From the NCBI GenBank assembly GCA_017301975.1, contig JAFLEI010000009.1:1-64000 (forward strand): DNA of 64,000 nt. Direction: 5' to 3'. The position numbers and the translations under genes were made by a program. Origin of the DNA: Verrucomicrobiota bacterium (GTDB lineage Bacteria; Verrucomicrobiota; Verrucomicrobiia; Verrucomicrobiales; Verrucomicrobiaceae). Under the pieces are notes generated by a model. The model was not told where the DNA came from. It ran no database searches and worked only from the letters and a program-made list of their open reading frames with translations. Each line of letters opens with the position of its first letter. The first letter of the stretch is position 1. This document shows, piece by piece, positions 1 through 10,783 of this stretch.

Positions 1-2
1 AG

Positions 3-221
3 GCTCTTGTTTGTCGCGATGCTCTTGGTAGTTTGCTTGGCCATGTGGGTGGTGTGTTCAGGGTTCTTTCAACACTCCCTTCTTATCACCGATCCGCTTC
101 GGTGACTCCGCCCACATGGTATCTACCCGATACCTATGGGTTCAAAGCCGAGGATCTCGCTGAGGTGATGAACCAGATGAAGCAACTCGAGCGCTTGGAG
201 TCTGGTGCGCTGATGTTTTGA
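3..221 (+). CDS. possible 3' end of a gene entering from the left edge
   Basis: This frame is open from the window edge to a TGA at 219-221, giving about 72 residues with no recognisable domain. The last third (YGFKAEDLAEVMNQMKQL onward) could be an amphipathic helix. It could equally be a chance open frame in an intergenic region. Nothing ties it to the next gene, which has its own promoter-like elements. Confidence 0.25.
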   Translation, partial: ALVCRDALGSLLGHVGGVFRVLSTLPSYHRSASVTPPTWYLPDTYGFKAEDLAEVMNQMKQLERLESGALMF

Positions 222-233
222 GGCATTCTCTGC

Positions 234-263
234 TTGGAATCCCACGCGGCATCCGTGTAGGAT
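234..263 (+). promoter_or_regulatory. promoter for the TIM-barrel gene, leaderless geometry
   Basis: TTGGAA (234-239), an 18-nt spacer and TAGGAT (258-263) resemble sigma70 -35/-10 boxes. The -10 ends 6 nt before the ATG at 270, so transcription would be expected to start at or next to the start codon. The AGGA inside TAGGAT could alternatively be read as an SD. Confidence 0.45.
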
Positions 264-269
264 TTGGGA

Positions 270-1172
270 ATGACTCCAAACCACCTTTCCCGCCGCCAGT
301 TCGGAACTCTTGCCAGTGTCAGTGCGATCGCGGCGATGCTGCGGACGCAGATTGAAGCGGCTGACAAGGCAGCGGCTGGTGCAGGCAAGGTGAAGCACTC
401 GGTGTGCAAGTGGTGTTACAAGCAGATCCCGCTGGAGGATTTTTGCATCGCGGCGAAGGAGATCGGGCTGGAGTCGGTGGAGCTGCTGAATCCGGAGGAT
501 TTTGCGACGGTGAAGAAGCATGGGCTGCACTGCGCGATGGTGAGCTATCCGACGATCGAAGCGCCCGGCGGCGTGAAGCTGGGGCCTATCCCGAAAGGCT
601 GGAACCGCATGGAGCATCATGACCTGCTGGTGCAGGCCTACGAGCCGCTGCTCAAGACGAGCGCGGAGGCGGGATTCAAGCAGGTGATCTGCTTCAGCGG
701 AAACCGCGACGGGATGGATGAGGCGCAGGGCCTGGAGAACTGCGCCAAGGGCCTGACACGGCTGATGCCGCTGTGCGAGAAGCTGGGCGTGACGCTGGTG
801 ATGGAGCTCCTCAACAGCAAGGTGAACCACCCGGACTACATGTGCGACCACAGCGCCTGGGGCGTGGCTTTGTGCAAAAAGATCGGCTCGCCGCGCTTCA
901 AGCTGCTCTATGACATCTACCACATGCAGATCATGGAGGGCGATGTGATCGCGACGATCCAGCGGGATCATGAGTACTTTGCGCATTATCACACGGGCGG
1001 CGTACCGGGACGTGCGGAGATTGATGAGACGCAGGAGCTGAACTACCCGGCGATCATCAAGTCGATCCAGGCGACGGGTTACACGGGCTATCTGGGCCAG
1101 GAGTTTATCCCCAAACGCGCGGACAAGCTGGCCTCACTGAAGCAGGGAGTGCAGATTTGTACGGTGGCCTAA
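270..1172 (+). CDS. Tat-exported hydroxypyruvate isomerase-like TIM-barrel protein
   Basis: A 300-residue xylose-isomerase/AP-endonuclease-2 type TIM barrel, closest in style to hydroxypyruvate isomerases. The N-terminus SRRQFGTLASVSAIAAM is a twin-arginine-like signal, so export is likely. Acidic and His residues expected for metal and substrate binding are visible (VMELLNSKVNHP, LYDIYHMQIMEGD, HYHTGGVPGR, LGQEFIP). ATG 270 is preferred over the in-frame TTG at 264 because the promoter-like boxes end at 263. Substrate is unproven: many Planctomycetes/Verrucomicrobia paralogues carry this label without biochemistry. Confidence 0.85.
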   Translation: MTPNHLSRRQFGTLASVSAIAAMLRTQIEAADKAAAGAGKVKHSVCKWCYKQIPLEDFCIAAKEIGLESVELLNPEDFATVKKHGLHCAMVSYPTIEAPGGVKLGPIPKGWNRMEHHDLLVQAYEPLLKTSAEAGFKQVICFSGNRDGMDEAQGLENCAKGLTRLMPLCEKLGVTLVMELLNSKVNHPDYMCDHSAWGVALCKKIGSPRFKLLYDIYHMQIMEGDVIATIQRDHEYFAHYHTGGVPGRAEIDETQELNYPAIIKSIQATGYTGYLGQEFIPKRADKLASLKQGVQICTVA

Positions 1173-1200
1173 AAGCGGGGTGAGTTTGGGAGAAAGAATC

Positions 1201-1596
1201 ATGCTGCACCACCTCTCCTTTGCCGTCACTGACATCGCGCGCTCAGCCGCCTTCTATGACGCGGTGCTGGCTCCGCTGGGGTATGGGCGGGTGTGGGAGG
1301 ATGAGACGTTTGTGGGGTATGGGACGGAACCGGGCACGGATGTGTTTGCGCTGAAGCTGAGACCGGAAAATGCATGCGTGCCGGGGGATGGGTTTCATGT
1401 GGCGTTTGCCGCGCCTTCACGGGAGGCGGTGGCGGCGTTTTATGCAGCAGCGCTGGCGCAGGGTGGCATGGACAATGGTGGGGCGGGGCTGCATCCGGAG
1501 TATGGGCCGGACTATTATGCGGCGTTTGTCATTGATCCGGATGGATATCGGATCGAGGCGGTGATCGTGGGTTCTGCGTCACTCAGCCGGAGATGA
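1201..1596 (+). CDS. VOC (glyoxalase/bleomycin resistance) family protein
   Basis: A 131-residue single VOC module. The N-terminal MLHHLSFAVTDIARSAAFYD is the typical first beta-strand with a metal-ligand His and the helix after it, and the C-terminal DYYAAFVIDPDGYRIEAV is the typical last strand pair. It lies 28 nt after the isomerase-like gene, probably in the same transcript, with purine-rich GGGAGAAAG upstream of ATG 1201. The substrate cannot be told. It overlaps the convergent gene 1583-1969 by 14 nt. Confidence 0.85.
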   Translation: MLHHLSFAVTDIARSAAFYDAVLAPLGYGRVWEDETFVGYGTEPGTDVFALKLRPENACVPGDGFHVAFAAPSREAVAAFYAAALAQGGMDNGGAGLHPEYGPDYYAAFVIDPDGYRIEAVIVGSASLSRR

Positions 1597-1969
1597 CCAT
1601 CCCAGTGGGAGACTGAACTTTGCACGCCCGGCAGATGGCGATGACCTCTTCGTCGCCACCCTGGCCTGTGTGGCGCCCTCTGAGCTCTGTGTTTTTCCCG
1701 CAGGAGGGGCAGCGTACCCGCTTCAGGCGAAAGGCCCCGAGACAGGTGCCAAAGAAGCTTCCCACCCCGAGGGCGGCCAGAATTCCTGAAACGGGCGGCG
1801 TGGAGGCCGGGCAAAGCCAGTGCGTGGGAATGGAGCCCGCCACGAGTGCGAAGGAGAGCGAGAAGCCACGAATGAGGAAACGCTTCTTGGCCGAGACGTA
1901 GGCAAGCACTCGTGCGTCCAGCTCGTCGGACCTTCGAAAAGCACACTCATCACCCGCAAGGTTTTTCAT
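1583..1969 (-). CDS. small membrane protein with zinc-ribbon tail
   Basis: 128 residues. Two hydrophobic segments (about residues 35-50 and 60-80) are followed by a C-terminal CPSC ... CRAC pattern, consistent with a membrane-anchored zinc ribbon. No family was recognised. Its 3' end overlaps the convergent VOC gene. Confidence 0.6.
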   Translation of the reverse strand: MKNLAGDECAFRRSDELDARVLAYVSAKKRFLIRGFSLSFALVAGSIPTHWLCPASTPPVSGILAALGVGSFFGTCLGAFRLKRVRCPSCGKNTELRGRHTGQGGDEEVIAICRACKVQSPTGMVISG

Positions 1970-2093
1970 TCACTGCGATTAAAACCCGGGCTCAAGCCAG
2001 GAGCCATTGCAAAACCAGCCGATGTTTTGCACCGGTGCAGGGCTCTCGGCAGGGAGGGTGGCTGATTTGGTGAAAACTTGACAACGAACAGCC

Positions 2094-3140
2094 ATGGCCG
2101 AGTGCCCACAAGTTTCTGACATGATTCTGGACGAACATCTGGCGCTGCTGGCGAGGCCCTATGGGTTTGCGCCAGGGGATTTTGAGTTTCTGCGCAGTAG
2201 CCAGAATCATGTTTATCTGGTCCGACACGACGGGGCAAAGTCCATCCTCCGTGTCTCAAAGGGAAGACACCGCACCCGTCAGGATGTGGAGGCAGAGCTG
2301 GCTTTTGTCGAGTTTTTGGCGGCGCGCGGCGTGAATGTTTGCAGTCCGGTGCCTGCACTCGACGGCGAGGACTGCGTGGCGCTCTCCCTTGACGGTGATG
2401 ACCACGTCGTGACGTGCTTTGAGCATGCGCCGGGGCGCAAGATCACGCCGGAGGACATTGCACCGCCGGTCTATGAGAAGCTGGGCGAAATGCTGGCTGA
2501 GCTGCACCGCCACGCGCTGCACCTGCCTGCAGATCATGCAGCGCAGGCGCGACCTCATTGGCAGGAGTCACGGCTGCTGCGGCAGGATATGGCGGAGCTG
2601 TGCGGACGTCTGTCGCCAGCCTTTGTGGAACGTCTGACGGAGCTGATGGAGAAGCTGCGGTGGCTGCCGGTCACTCCTGATAGTTACGGGCTCGTACATG
2701 CTGACGCCTGTCTGGGGAATTGCTTTCTGGATGGGGACAATCTGTGGATCTTTGACTTCGACAACTGCGAGCACGGGCACTTTGCGCAGGACTTTGCGAC
2801 CATCCTGTATGACTCGATCTATTGCAGGATGCTCAACCAGTTCGCCGATGACGGATTGAATGACCGCATCGCGCCACTGTGGGCGGGGCTATGGAGAGGA
2901 TATGCCAAGGCCGGTCCGCTGGCAGCCATTGACGCATTCCAGCTCAAGCACTTTTTCCTTTTGCGTGAAGCGGTGATCTACATCCACTACCACCGGACTC
3001 TGGACCTGTCCGCAGTGCCGGATTCATTCAAAGCAGGACTGGAAGTGATGCGGAAGAATGTCGAAGACCAGGCGCACCAAGTGGACTTTGAGAGACTGGT
3101 TTCGCTGAGCCAGGACGAGCAGATCAGCACTGTGATCTGA
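2094..3140 (+). CDS. aminoglycoside-phosphotransferase-like kinase
   Basis: 348 residues of the APH/choline kinase/homoserine kinase fold, similar in layout to SrkA-type stress kinases. It has an N-lobe with a VYLVRHDGAKSILRVSK strand-Lys region, the catalytic-loop motif LVHADACLGNCFLDG (Brenner HxDxxxxN) and metal-binding IFDFDNCEHG. It probably phosphorylates a small molecule or protein side chain; the substrate is unknown and drug resistance should not be assumed. ATG 2094 gives the full ORF and ATG 2121 is an alternative; neither has an SD. A TTGACA lies at 2078-2083. Confidence 0.8.
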   Translation: MAECPQVSDMILDEHLALLARPYGFAPGDFEFLRSSQNHVYLVRHDGAKSILRVSKGRHRTRQDVEAELAFVEFLAARGVNVCSPVPALDGEDCVALSLDGDDHVVTCFEHAPGRKITPEDIAPPVYEKLGEMLAELHRHALHLPADHAAQARPHWQESRLLRQDMAELCGRLSPAFVERLTELMEKLRWLPVTPDSYGLVHADACLGNCFLDGDNLWIFDFDNCEHGHFAQDFATILYDSIYCRMLNQFADDGLNDRIAPLWAGLWRGYAKAGPLAAIDAFQLKHFFLLREAVIYIHYHRTLDLSAVPDSFKAGLEVMRKNVEDQAHQVDFERLVSLSQDEQISTVI

Positions 3141-3155
3141 ACTTTGCCGCAGACT

Positions 3156-3836
3156 TCAAGGCACGATCTTCACAGGCGTGCCCACGGAGGACTCGTGGTA
3201 GAAAATCTCGGCCATGCGGTGTGGAAGGCGGATGCAGCCGTGAGAGGCGGGGTAGCCGGGGAGATAGCCTTCGTGCATGCCGGTGGCACCGGTGATGCGC
3301 ATGAAGTAAGGCATTTTAGCGGCGTCAAACAAGGCACCGGGCGGACGAGGGTCTTTGCGCACGTCGATCTCACGCTTCAAGACGGTGCCGTCCCGGCTGA
3401 CGTAGTCTCCGAACAAGGAGGAGGCATGATGCATGTCTTTTTCCGTGACGGAGAAACTGCCAGCTCTGGTGGCCATGCCTTCGCGCCCAGACGAAATGGG
3501 CGAGGTGCCGGCAAGCTGGCCGCCCTTGTAGAAGTACACTTTTTGCTCGCCCAGAGAGATCACCATGCGCGGGGAGCCGACGAGGTGGTCTCCATGCCAC
3601 TGCCCCTGATCAAAGGCGAGGGATTGAAGCCGGGAAGATCCGCGGTCGCGGGGAGGAGGCTGTTTTTTGACCACGATCTTTTCCACCCAGTAGCCGCCTC
3701 CGCCGGGAATCGGACGGCGGATCAAGACCTCTCTCTGATCTGAGCAGGCCACAAGGCTGAACGACAACAGCAGCAGCGGCAGCAGGACGCGCACCGTATC
3801 AAGCCGCAAACAGAGCTCATGGGATGATAAGTTCAC
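3156..3836 (-). CDS. L,D-transpeptidase (YkuD) lipoprotein
   Basis: 226 residues. A hydrophobic stretch ending LLSFSLVAC is a lipoprotein signal with the lipobox Cys. The C-terminal YkuD domain has the catalytic SHGCIRLP motif, with HEGYLPGYPA upstream. The enzyme would cross-link peptidoglycan stem peptides or attach proteins to the wall. The start given is GTG 3836; an internal GTG near 3794 (MRVLLPLLLLSFSL) would give a more usual short signal peptide. Confidence 0.85.
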   Translation of the reverse strand: MNLSSHELCLRLDTVRVLLPLLLLSFSLVACSDQREVLIRRPIPGGGGYWVEKIVVKKQPPPRDRGSSRLQSLAFDQGQWHGDHLVGSPRMVISLGEQKVYFYKGGQLAGTSPISSGREGMATRAGSFSVTEKDMHHASSLFGDYVSRDGTVLKREIDVRKDPRPPGALFDAAKMPYFMRITGATGMHEGYLPGYPASHGCIRLPHRMAEIFYHESSVGTPVKIVP

Positions 3837-3902
3837 CCAGCCGGGTAAACACAGCCCCTGTCTGCATGCAACCGTTTTCAGCGGGCTGCCTCTCCTGCGT
3901 GA

Positions 3903-5765
<1,863 letters not shown>

Positions 5766-5855
5766 GGGGGAAAGGGGGCGCGCACTGTGGCGAGGCTTTG
5801 CCCAGTGTCGAGGGCGCAGGCGGGGAGGTAGAGTGTCGGCAGATAAAATGAGGGC

Positions 5856-5882
5856 TTGGCAAAGCGGGTCGGGGGGTATTAT
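5856..5882 (+). promoter_or_regulatory. candidate promoter for gene 5891, leaderless geometry
   Basis: TTGGCA (5856-5861), a 15-nt spacer and TATTAT (5877-5882), ending 8 nt before ATG 5891. The spacer is short for sigma70, but the placement matches other genes in the window. Confidence 0.35.
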
Positions 5883-5890
5883 CCCCATCC

Positions 5891-7186
5891 ATGATGAGAT
5901 TCCTTTTTACCCTGGTATTCGGCCTGTTGGTTGTCGCGACTGCGATGCATGCCAATGGGGGTGGATATTCGAAGGGCGTCGTTTCGACGTCGGCTTTTCA
6001 GCCGATCGGCGTGGAGCAGGTAGAGATGCTGTCCGAGCTGCTGGAGATCAATCTGCACATCGAGCATGCCGACATCCGGATTGAGTACGTGCTGCATAAT
6101 CCGGGGAAGAAGGTGACGGTGGAATGCGGGTTTCCGGCGGTCTTTGACGAGGTCAACCTGTTTGCACCTCCGCCGAAGACGCCACCAAAAGCAAAGATGC
6201 TGGAAGAGTTTTCTTTGCTCGCTGACGGCAAGACAATTGCCGCGACACTTCGTGAAGACGAGGCTGGAGTCCCTGGCCACTCAGGCCGCAAGATCGAATC
6301 CTGGCACGTGGTCAAAATAACTTTCAGCGCAGGCCAGACAAGACACATCCAAGTCCGCTACCGGAACCCTTATCACATCTCTTTTTATTCGGTCTCTGAG
6401 ACGTGGAGCCGCGCCGCGCCAAGTCTGACCTATGCCTTCTCCGCCGCCGCTTTATGGGCAGGTCCCATCAAGCAAGGCACCGTGATCGTCAATGCGACCG
6501 CTGTGGATCCAACTCAGGTGCGGTTCAATCATCCAAAGCGTTTTGTGGGAGAGAACGGCACCTGGAAGTGGTCTTTCAGCGACTTTGAGCCCACATTGGA
6601 GGACGATCTTGTGATTGAAACACGGCCGGGTTTGGGAGGTTACAATGGCGGTTATGTTGTCGAAGGTGGCACAAATGACGACGGATCTCACAAAGGAGGC
6701 CGGTGGATGCGGTATGCCGATTTCACCGCCTCGGCATCCTCGGTTTTGAAGGAGCCGGACGGCACTGAGCATCAGGCGGAAAATGTGGCGGATTGGGACC
6801 GTGCAACCGCCTGGGTCGAAGGGCAGGAAAGCGATGGTGTGGGGGAGTCCATCACACTGAGGTTGAACAAACCCGCCAAGGTGAGCCGCGTGGGAATCGT
6901 GAACGGCTATGCCAAATCACGTGAGCTTTACGCGGCGAACAACCGCGTGATGATGCTCAAAGTCAGTGTCAATGATGGCAAGCCTTTCGATGTTGAGATT
7001 CCGGATGAGTATCTTGCCGATGAACATTTCTGGTTTGATCTCCCCAAGCCCGCCACGTTGGTGAAGACGATCAAAATGGTGATCGCAGCCATCTATCCAG
7101 GTTCCACCTACAAGGACACGGCCATGTCTGACATCGATCTTCTGGTTCCATTGGATAAAGCTCCGAAGATTGGGCCCGTGCGATGA
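5891..7186 (+). CDS. secreted protein with DUF4424-like region and NADase-type glycan-binding domain
   Basis: 431 residues with an N-terminal signal peptide (MMRFLFTLVFGLLVVATAMHA). The first half is a beta-rich region resembling DUF4424. From about residue 275 it resembles the NADase-type glycan-binding, discoidin-like domain: ASSVLKEPDGTEHQAENV, DRATAWVEGQ, GESITLRL, VSRVGIVNGYAKS. It likely binds a carbohydrate or cell-surface ligand in the periplasm. It overlaps the next gene by ATGA, indicating translational coupling. Confidence 0.75.
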   Translation: MMRFLFTLVFGLLVVATAMHANGGGYSKGVVSTSAFQPIGVEQVEMLSELLEINLHIEHADIRIEYVLHNPGKKVTVECGFPAVFDEVNLFAPPPKTPPKAKMLEEFSLLADGKTIAATLREDEAGVPGHSGRKIESWHVVKITFSAGQTRHIQVRYRNPYHISFYSVSETWSRAAPSLTYAFSAAALWAGPIKQGTVIVNATAVDPTQVRFNHPKRFVGENGTWKWSFSDFEPTLEDDLVIETRPGLGGYNGGYVVEGGTNDDGSHKGGRWMRYADFTASASSVLKEPDGTEHQAENVADWDRATAWVEGQESDGVGESITLRLNKPAKVSRVGIVNGYAKSRELYAANNRVMMLKVSVNDGKPFDVEIPDEYLADEHFWFDLPKPATLVKTIKMVIAAIYPGSTYKDTAMSDIDLLVPLDKAPKIGPVR

Positions 7187-9600
7187 AGGCGTGGTGTATC
7201 CTCTGCCTCCTCGCCAGCCAAGCACTGGCGCAGACGCTGCCGGTTCATATTGAAGAGTCGCATGCTGGTGCTTTCTACCATCTGGTGGAGACGCTGCCGC
7301 TGCGGAAGGCGCATACGCTGGTTTTGATTGATGCGCATTGTGATGCAAATGGCATGGCGAACTCGGATGAGATCCGCAAGGCGATCCGACGTGGGCCGAC
7401 GGTGAAGCAGCGTGGGGAGATGCTGAAGGAGTGGCGGCGGGCGGGGAAAATCCAATGCTACAACTGGATTGAGCCGCTGATGCCTGCGCCGATCGCGGAG
7501 GTGATCTGGATTCCCGCGGCACGGCTGAGCGAAGCGGAGCGCGTGGCGATGGAAACGGATGCGCGGGAATATCTGGATGCGCATGAGGAGGCGCTGCCAC
7601 GCGAAGCGGGAGCACTGGGACCGAGGTATCGGGTGATGAGCCTTGAAGGCTTTGCGCGAGAAGCGCAGACCTGGCCGGAGACGAAGCCAGTGGTGGCGAG
7701 CGTGGATCTGGACTACTTTGCCAAGAGTGCGGATGCGGAACTGGAAGGGCAAGTGGAGGGTGTGATGGATCTGCTGCTGCGGATGCGCGCGCTGCGCAGC
7801 CTGAGCTTTGCGATTTCATCGCCCTATCTGCGGAATGCGGCACAGGCGGAGCGGCTGACGACGCTGGCACTGGATTCGGCGTGGCGGATTCCGAATGCGG
7901 AGGTGCATTTTGATCCGTTTGCGAAGACGGGGCCGGATCGCTCGCTGATGGCGCGGCTGCTGGAGAGGCAGGGGAAAAGATTGCCGGTGTTTGATGTGAA
8001 GAAGGCGGGTCCGGAGCTGCGCAGCGTGCTGCTGCAAAAATGGCGGCATACGCAAGCGGAGGAACTGCTGGCGGAGTGGGCGGGAACTCCGTTTCAGCAC
8101 CGGATTGAAGTGCCGGGAAAGCTGAGGACGACGAAGAGCACGTGGGAGATGGAGTTCGATCCCAAGGCCAGCCTGGAACTGGTGCCGCCGCCGACCGGTT
8201 CGAGGGTGCGCTGGTGGGCTCTGGAAGCTGCGGAAGCGAGCTACCGGATCAGTGATGCGAATCTGGGCTTTGCCGTGAAGGCACCACGCTGGATCTGGCA
8301 GAAGCGGCGGCTTTTGGCGGAAGGTCCTGCGCTGGGGAGTCTTTCGCTCGAACAGCTTACAGGTGGCGCTGATTGCGGCACGTTTGAGGTTTATGCGGAA
8401 ATCATCCGGGATGGTGAGAGCACGCGCACGCCTGCAGAGATCGTGCGCCTGAGCAAACCGGGGACCACGGGGGGGCGGGCGGAGTGGAGCCGTCAGTTTG
8501 GGCTGCCGTATGTGTTTGATTCACGACTGCTCGTTCGTGGCGCACACACGGGAGCGGAGGCTTGTTATGGGGCAGATTGTGCGAACTTCATCACGGCGGC
8601 GCTGCGAGCGGAGGGGTGGCTGCTGCCGTGGGGCAGTCCGGCGGATGTGAAGCCGTTTTTGACGCGCTGCGATTCACGTGAGACGCCTCTGCTGCTGCAC
8701 TTTGGGTCTCATCTCGCAGCTTTGTGGGATGACCGTCCGCCAGTGGGACAGCTGGACGACGCGGACTTGTGTGTGCACCAGCTAGAAGGGCGGCCAGAAA
8801 TCCTGCCGTTCGGGAAGCTGCGTCAAAAACGAGCTGAGCCGGTGCTGATGACGATCCAGGAGCCGGAAGAGGTCATACGCATTGCGATTTGCGGAGATTT
8901 GATGCTCGGGCGCAGCGTCGCTGATCATGCGGATCCGCTGAAAAATGTGGCTCCGATTTTGAAGCGGGCAGATCTGGCGCTGGGAAATCTGGAATGCGTG
9001 ATCGGCACGGAGCAGCCGAGGGACCGCCTGCAATTGATCGCGCCGCCGAAGTGTGTGCGCCTGCTGCGGGAAGGTGGGATAGATGGTGTGAGCGTGGAAA
9101 ACAATCATGCGCTGGATTTGGGTCCGGAGGGCCGGGTGGCCACGCAGTCGGCTTTGCAGGCTGAGGGCATCGCTACCATCGGTTCGCAGGTGAAAGTCTT
9201 TGAGGTGAAGGGCAAGCGCATTGCGGTGTTTGCCTTGGATGATTCGCGGGAGGATGCCAGCGTACCGGAGCTGAATGTGAAGGCGGATTATGTCATCGCC
9301 CTGCCGCACTGGGGCAGAGAACACCGGACGACACCGACGGCGCGGCAGCGCGAGGTGGCGGTGAAGCTCCTGCAAGGCGGGGTGCATCTCATCGCGGGCA
9401 GCGGACCGCATGCCCTTCAGCCACTGGAGCACGCCTATGCGGGCAGCGTGGCCTTTTCTCTGGGCAATACTGTTTTCGACGGCCCCGGGCCGGATGCGGA
9501 ATGGGACCGGGGCGCGGTGCTGGAGGTGACGCTGGAGGCCCAAACCTGCCGGGCGGTGCGAATGCGCCTGATCGAGGTGCGTGCGCTCCCGGCAGAATGA
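7183..9600 (+). CDS. secreted three-module protein: UPF0489-like, NlpC/P60-like, CapA-like
   Basis: 805 residues with signal peptide MKAWCILCLLASQALA. Residues about 20-305 resemble the UPF0489 (C5orf22-like) arginase-fold family: VLIDAHCDANGM and VASVDLDYF carry metal-ligand-like His/Asp. Around residue 455 YGADCANFITAALRAEGW looks like the Cys-bearing helix of a papain-like NlpC/CHAP peptidase, with a candidate His in LLHFGSHLAALWDD. Residues from about 565 match CapA/PGA_cap metallophosphatases: IAICGDLMLGRSV, DLALGNLECVIG, VSVENNHALDLG, GSGPHALQP. ATG 7183 overlaps the previous stop. Enzymatic roles are inference; the fusion is seen directly. Confidence 0.75.
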   Translation: MKAWCILCLLASQALAQTLPVHIEESHAGAFYHLVETLPLRKAHTLVLIDAHCDANGMANSDEIRKAIRRGPTVKQRGEMLKEWRRAGKIQCYNWIEPLMPAPIAEVIWIPAARLSEAERVAMETDAREYLDAHEEALPREAGALGPRYRVMSLEGFAREAQTWPETKPVVASVDLDYFAKSADAELEGQVEGVMDLLLRMRALRSLSFAISSPYLRNAAQAERLTTLALDSAWRIPNAEVHFDPFAKTGPDRSLMARLLERQGKRLPVFDVKKAGPELRSVLLQKWRHTQAEELLAEWAGTPFQHRIEVPGKLRTTKSTWEMEFDPKASLELVPPPTGSRVRWWALEAAEASYRISDANLGFAVKAPRWIWQKRRLLAEGPALGSLSLEQLTGGADCGTFEVYAEIIRDGESTRTPAEIVRLSKPGTTGGRAEWSRQFGLPYVFDSRLLVRGAHTGAEACYGADCANFITAALRAEGWLLPWGSPADVKPFLTRCDSRETPLLLHFGSHLAALWDDRPPVGQLDDADLCVHQLEGRPEILPFGKLRQKRAEPVLMTIQEPEEVIRIAICGDLMLGRSVADHADPLKNVAPILKRADLALGNLECVIGTEQPRDRLQLIAPPKCVRLLREGGIDGVSVENNHALDLGPEGRVATQSALQAEGIATIGSQVKVFEVKGKRIAVFALDDSREDASVPELNVKADYVIALPHWGREHRTTPTARQREVAVKLLQGGVHLIAGSGPHALQPLEHAYAGSVAFSLGNTVFDGPGPDAEWDRGAVLEVTLEAQTCRAVRMRLIEVRALPAE

Positions 9601-9662
9601 TATGTGGCGAAACTCCAGCTTGGCGCGGGGCGTTCTTTGTGAAAGCTTGCCTGCTCCACCCT

Positions 9663-10772
9663 ATGAAATTGAGTCTCGTCTGTTTGTTGGCCCTTGCCGC
9701 TGTGTCTTTGCAGGCGGCGGAGGATTTGTCGAAACCCATCGAAGCGCTGCGTGCCGTGGGGAAAGAAGGCCAGGGAAATGAGGCGGCGGGCAAGGCATGG
9801 CAGGAGATCGTGAAGGCGGATCCAGCCACTTTGCCGGAGGTGCTGAAGGGGATGAACGGTGCGAATCCGCTGGCGGAAAACTGGCTGCGGGCGGCGGTGG
9901 GGGTGATCGCGGATGAGGCGCTGAAGGCGAAGAAGCTGCCGGTGGAGGCACTGGTGGCGTTTTTGAAGGATACGCACAACAACCCGGGAGCGCGGGTGGT
10001 GGCGTTTGACCTGATTCACCGGGCAGACGAGAAACTGGCGGAAGAACTGACACCGACGCTGCTGGAGGACCCGAGTTCGGATTTGAGAAGACATCCGGTG
10101 GCGAAGCTGATCGCCGCAGGTGATGCGGCACTGGAGAAGAAGGACAAGGACGCGGCGATCGTGGCCTATGGCAAGGGATTGGGCGGAGCACGAGATGAGG
10201 ACCAGATCAAGGTGCTGGCAAAGAAGCTGCGCGCCCTGGACCAGAAGGTGGACCTGCCGAAGCATTTTGGATTTTTGATGAGCTGGAAGATGATCGCGCC
10301 GTTCAGCAATGCGGATCGCGCAGGGTTTGACACGGTGTATCCGCCTGAGAAGGAGCTGAAGTATGATGCGGTCTATGAGGGCAAGACGAAGGAGGCGAAG
10401 TGGGTGGATTTCACGAGCGCCGATGAGTACGGCAAGATCGACTTCAACAAGCCCTTCGGGATGGAGAAGAGCGTGGTGGGTTATGCGGCGACGGATTTTT
10501 TCAGCACGGAAGACCGTCCGGCGGAGATCCGCATCGGCTGCAAGGACGGCTGGAAGGTGTGGCTGAACGGCGAGCTGCTGTTTGCGCGTGATGAGTACCA
10601 CCGTGGTGCCAAGCTGGATCAGTACAAGCTGCCGTGCCAGCTGAAGAAGGGGAAGAACACGATCCTGGTGAAGTGCTGCCAGAACGAGCAGACGGAGCAG
10701 TGGACGGTGGAGTGGGAATTCCAACTGCGTGTGTGCGATGCGACCGGGACGGCGATCCTGGCGGCGAAGTGA
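9663..10772 (+). CDS. secreted protein of unknown function with HEAT-like helices and a C-terminal beta domain
   Basis: 369 residues. The signal peptide is MKLSLVCLLALAAVSLQAA. The first 200 residues are helical and charged, with repeats of the type seen in HEAT/TPR solenoids. The C-terminus (IRIGCKDGWKVWLNGELLF ... KGKNTILVKCCQ) looks like the galactose-binding or PA14-like beta-sandwich often appended to Verrucomicrobia/Planctomycetes exported proteins. ATG 9663 is chosen because it begins the signal peptide. It precedes the PQQ-propeller gene by 11 nt. Confidence 0.7.
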   Translation: MKLSLVCLLALAAVSLQAAEDLSKPIEALRAVGKEGQGNEAAGKAWQEIVKADPATLPEVLKGMNGANPLAENWLRAAVGVIADEALKAKKLPVEALVAFLKDTHNNPGARVVAFDLIHRADEKLAEELTPTLLEDPSSDLRRHPVAKLIAAGDAALEKKDKDAAIVAYGKGLGGARDEDQIKVLAKKLRALDQKVDLPKHFGFLMSWKMIAPFSNADRAGFDTVYPPEKELKYDAVYEGKTKEAKWVDFTSADEYGKIDFNKPFGMEKSVVGYAATDFFSTEDRPAEIRIGCKDGWKVWLNGELLFARDEYHRGAKLDQYKLPCQLKKGKNTILVKCCQNEQTEQWTVEWEFQLRVCDATGTAILAAK

Positions 10773-10783
10773 TTTTTAACGTG

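Noticed and set aside
86-105. 7-bp hairpin TCACCGA/TCGGTGA near the left edge
   Set aside because: No U-run, and the upstream gene is uncertain, so it is not called a terminator.
2029-2038. Palindrome GCACCGGTGC upstream of the APH-type kinase
   Set aside because: Ten bases in G+C-rich DNA are expected by chance and there is no supporting element.
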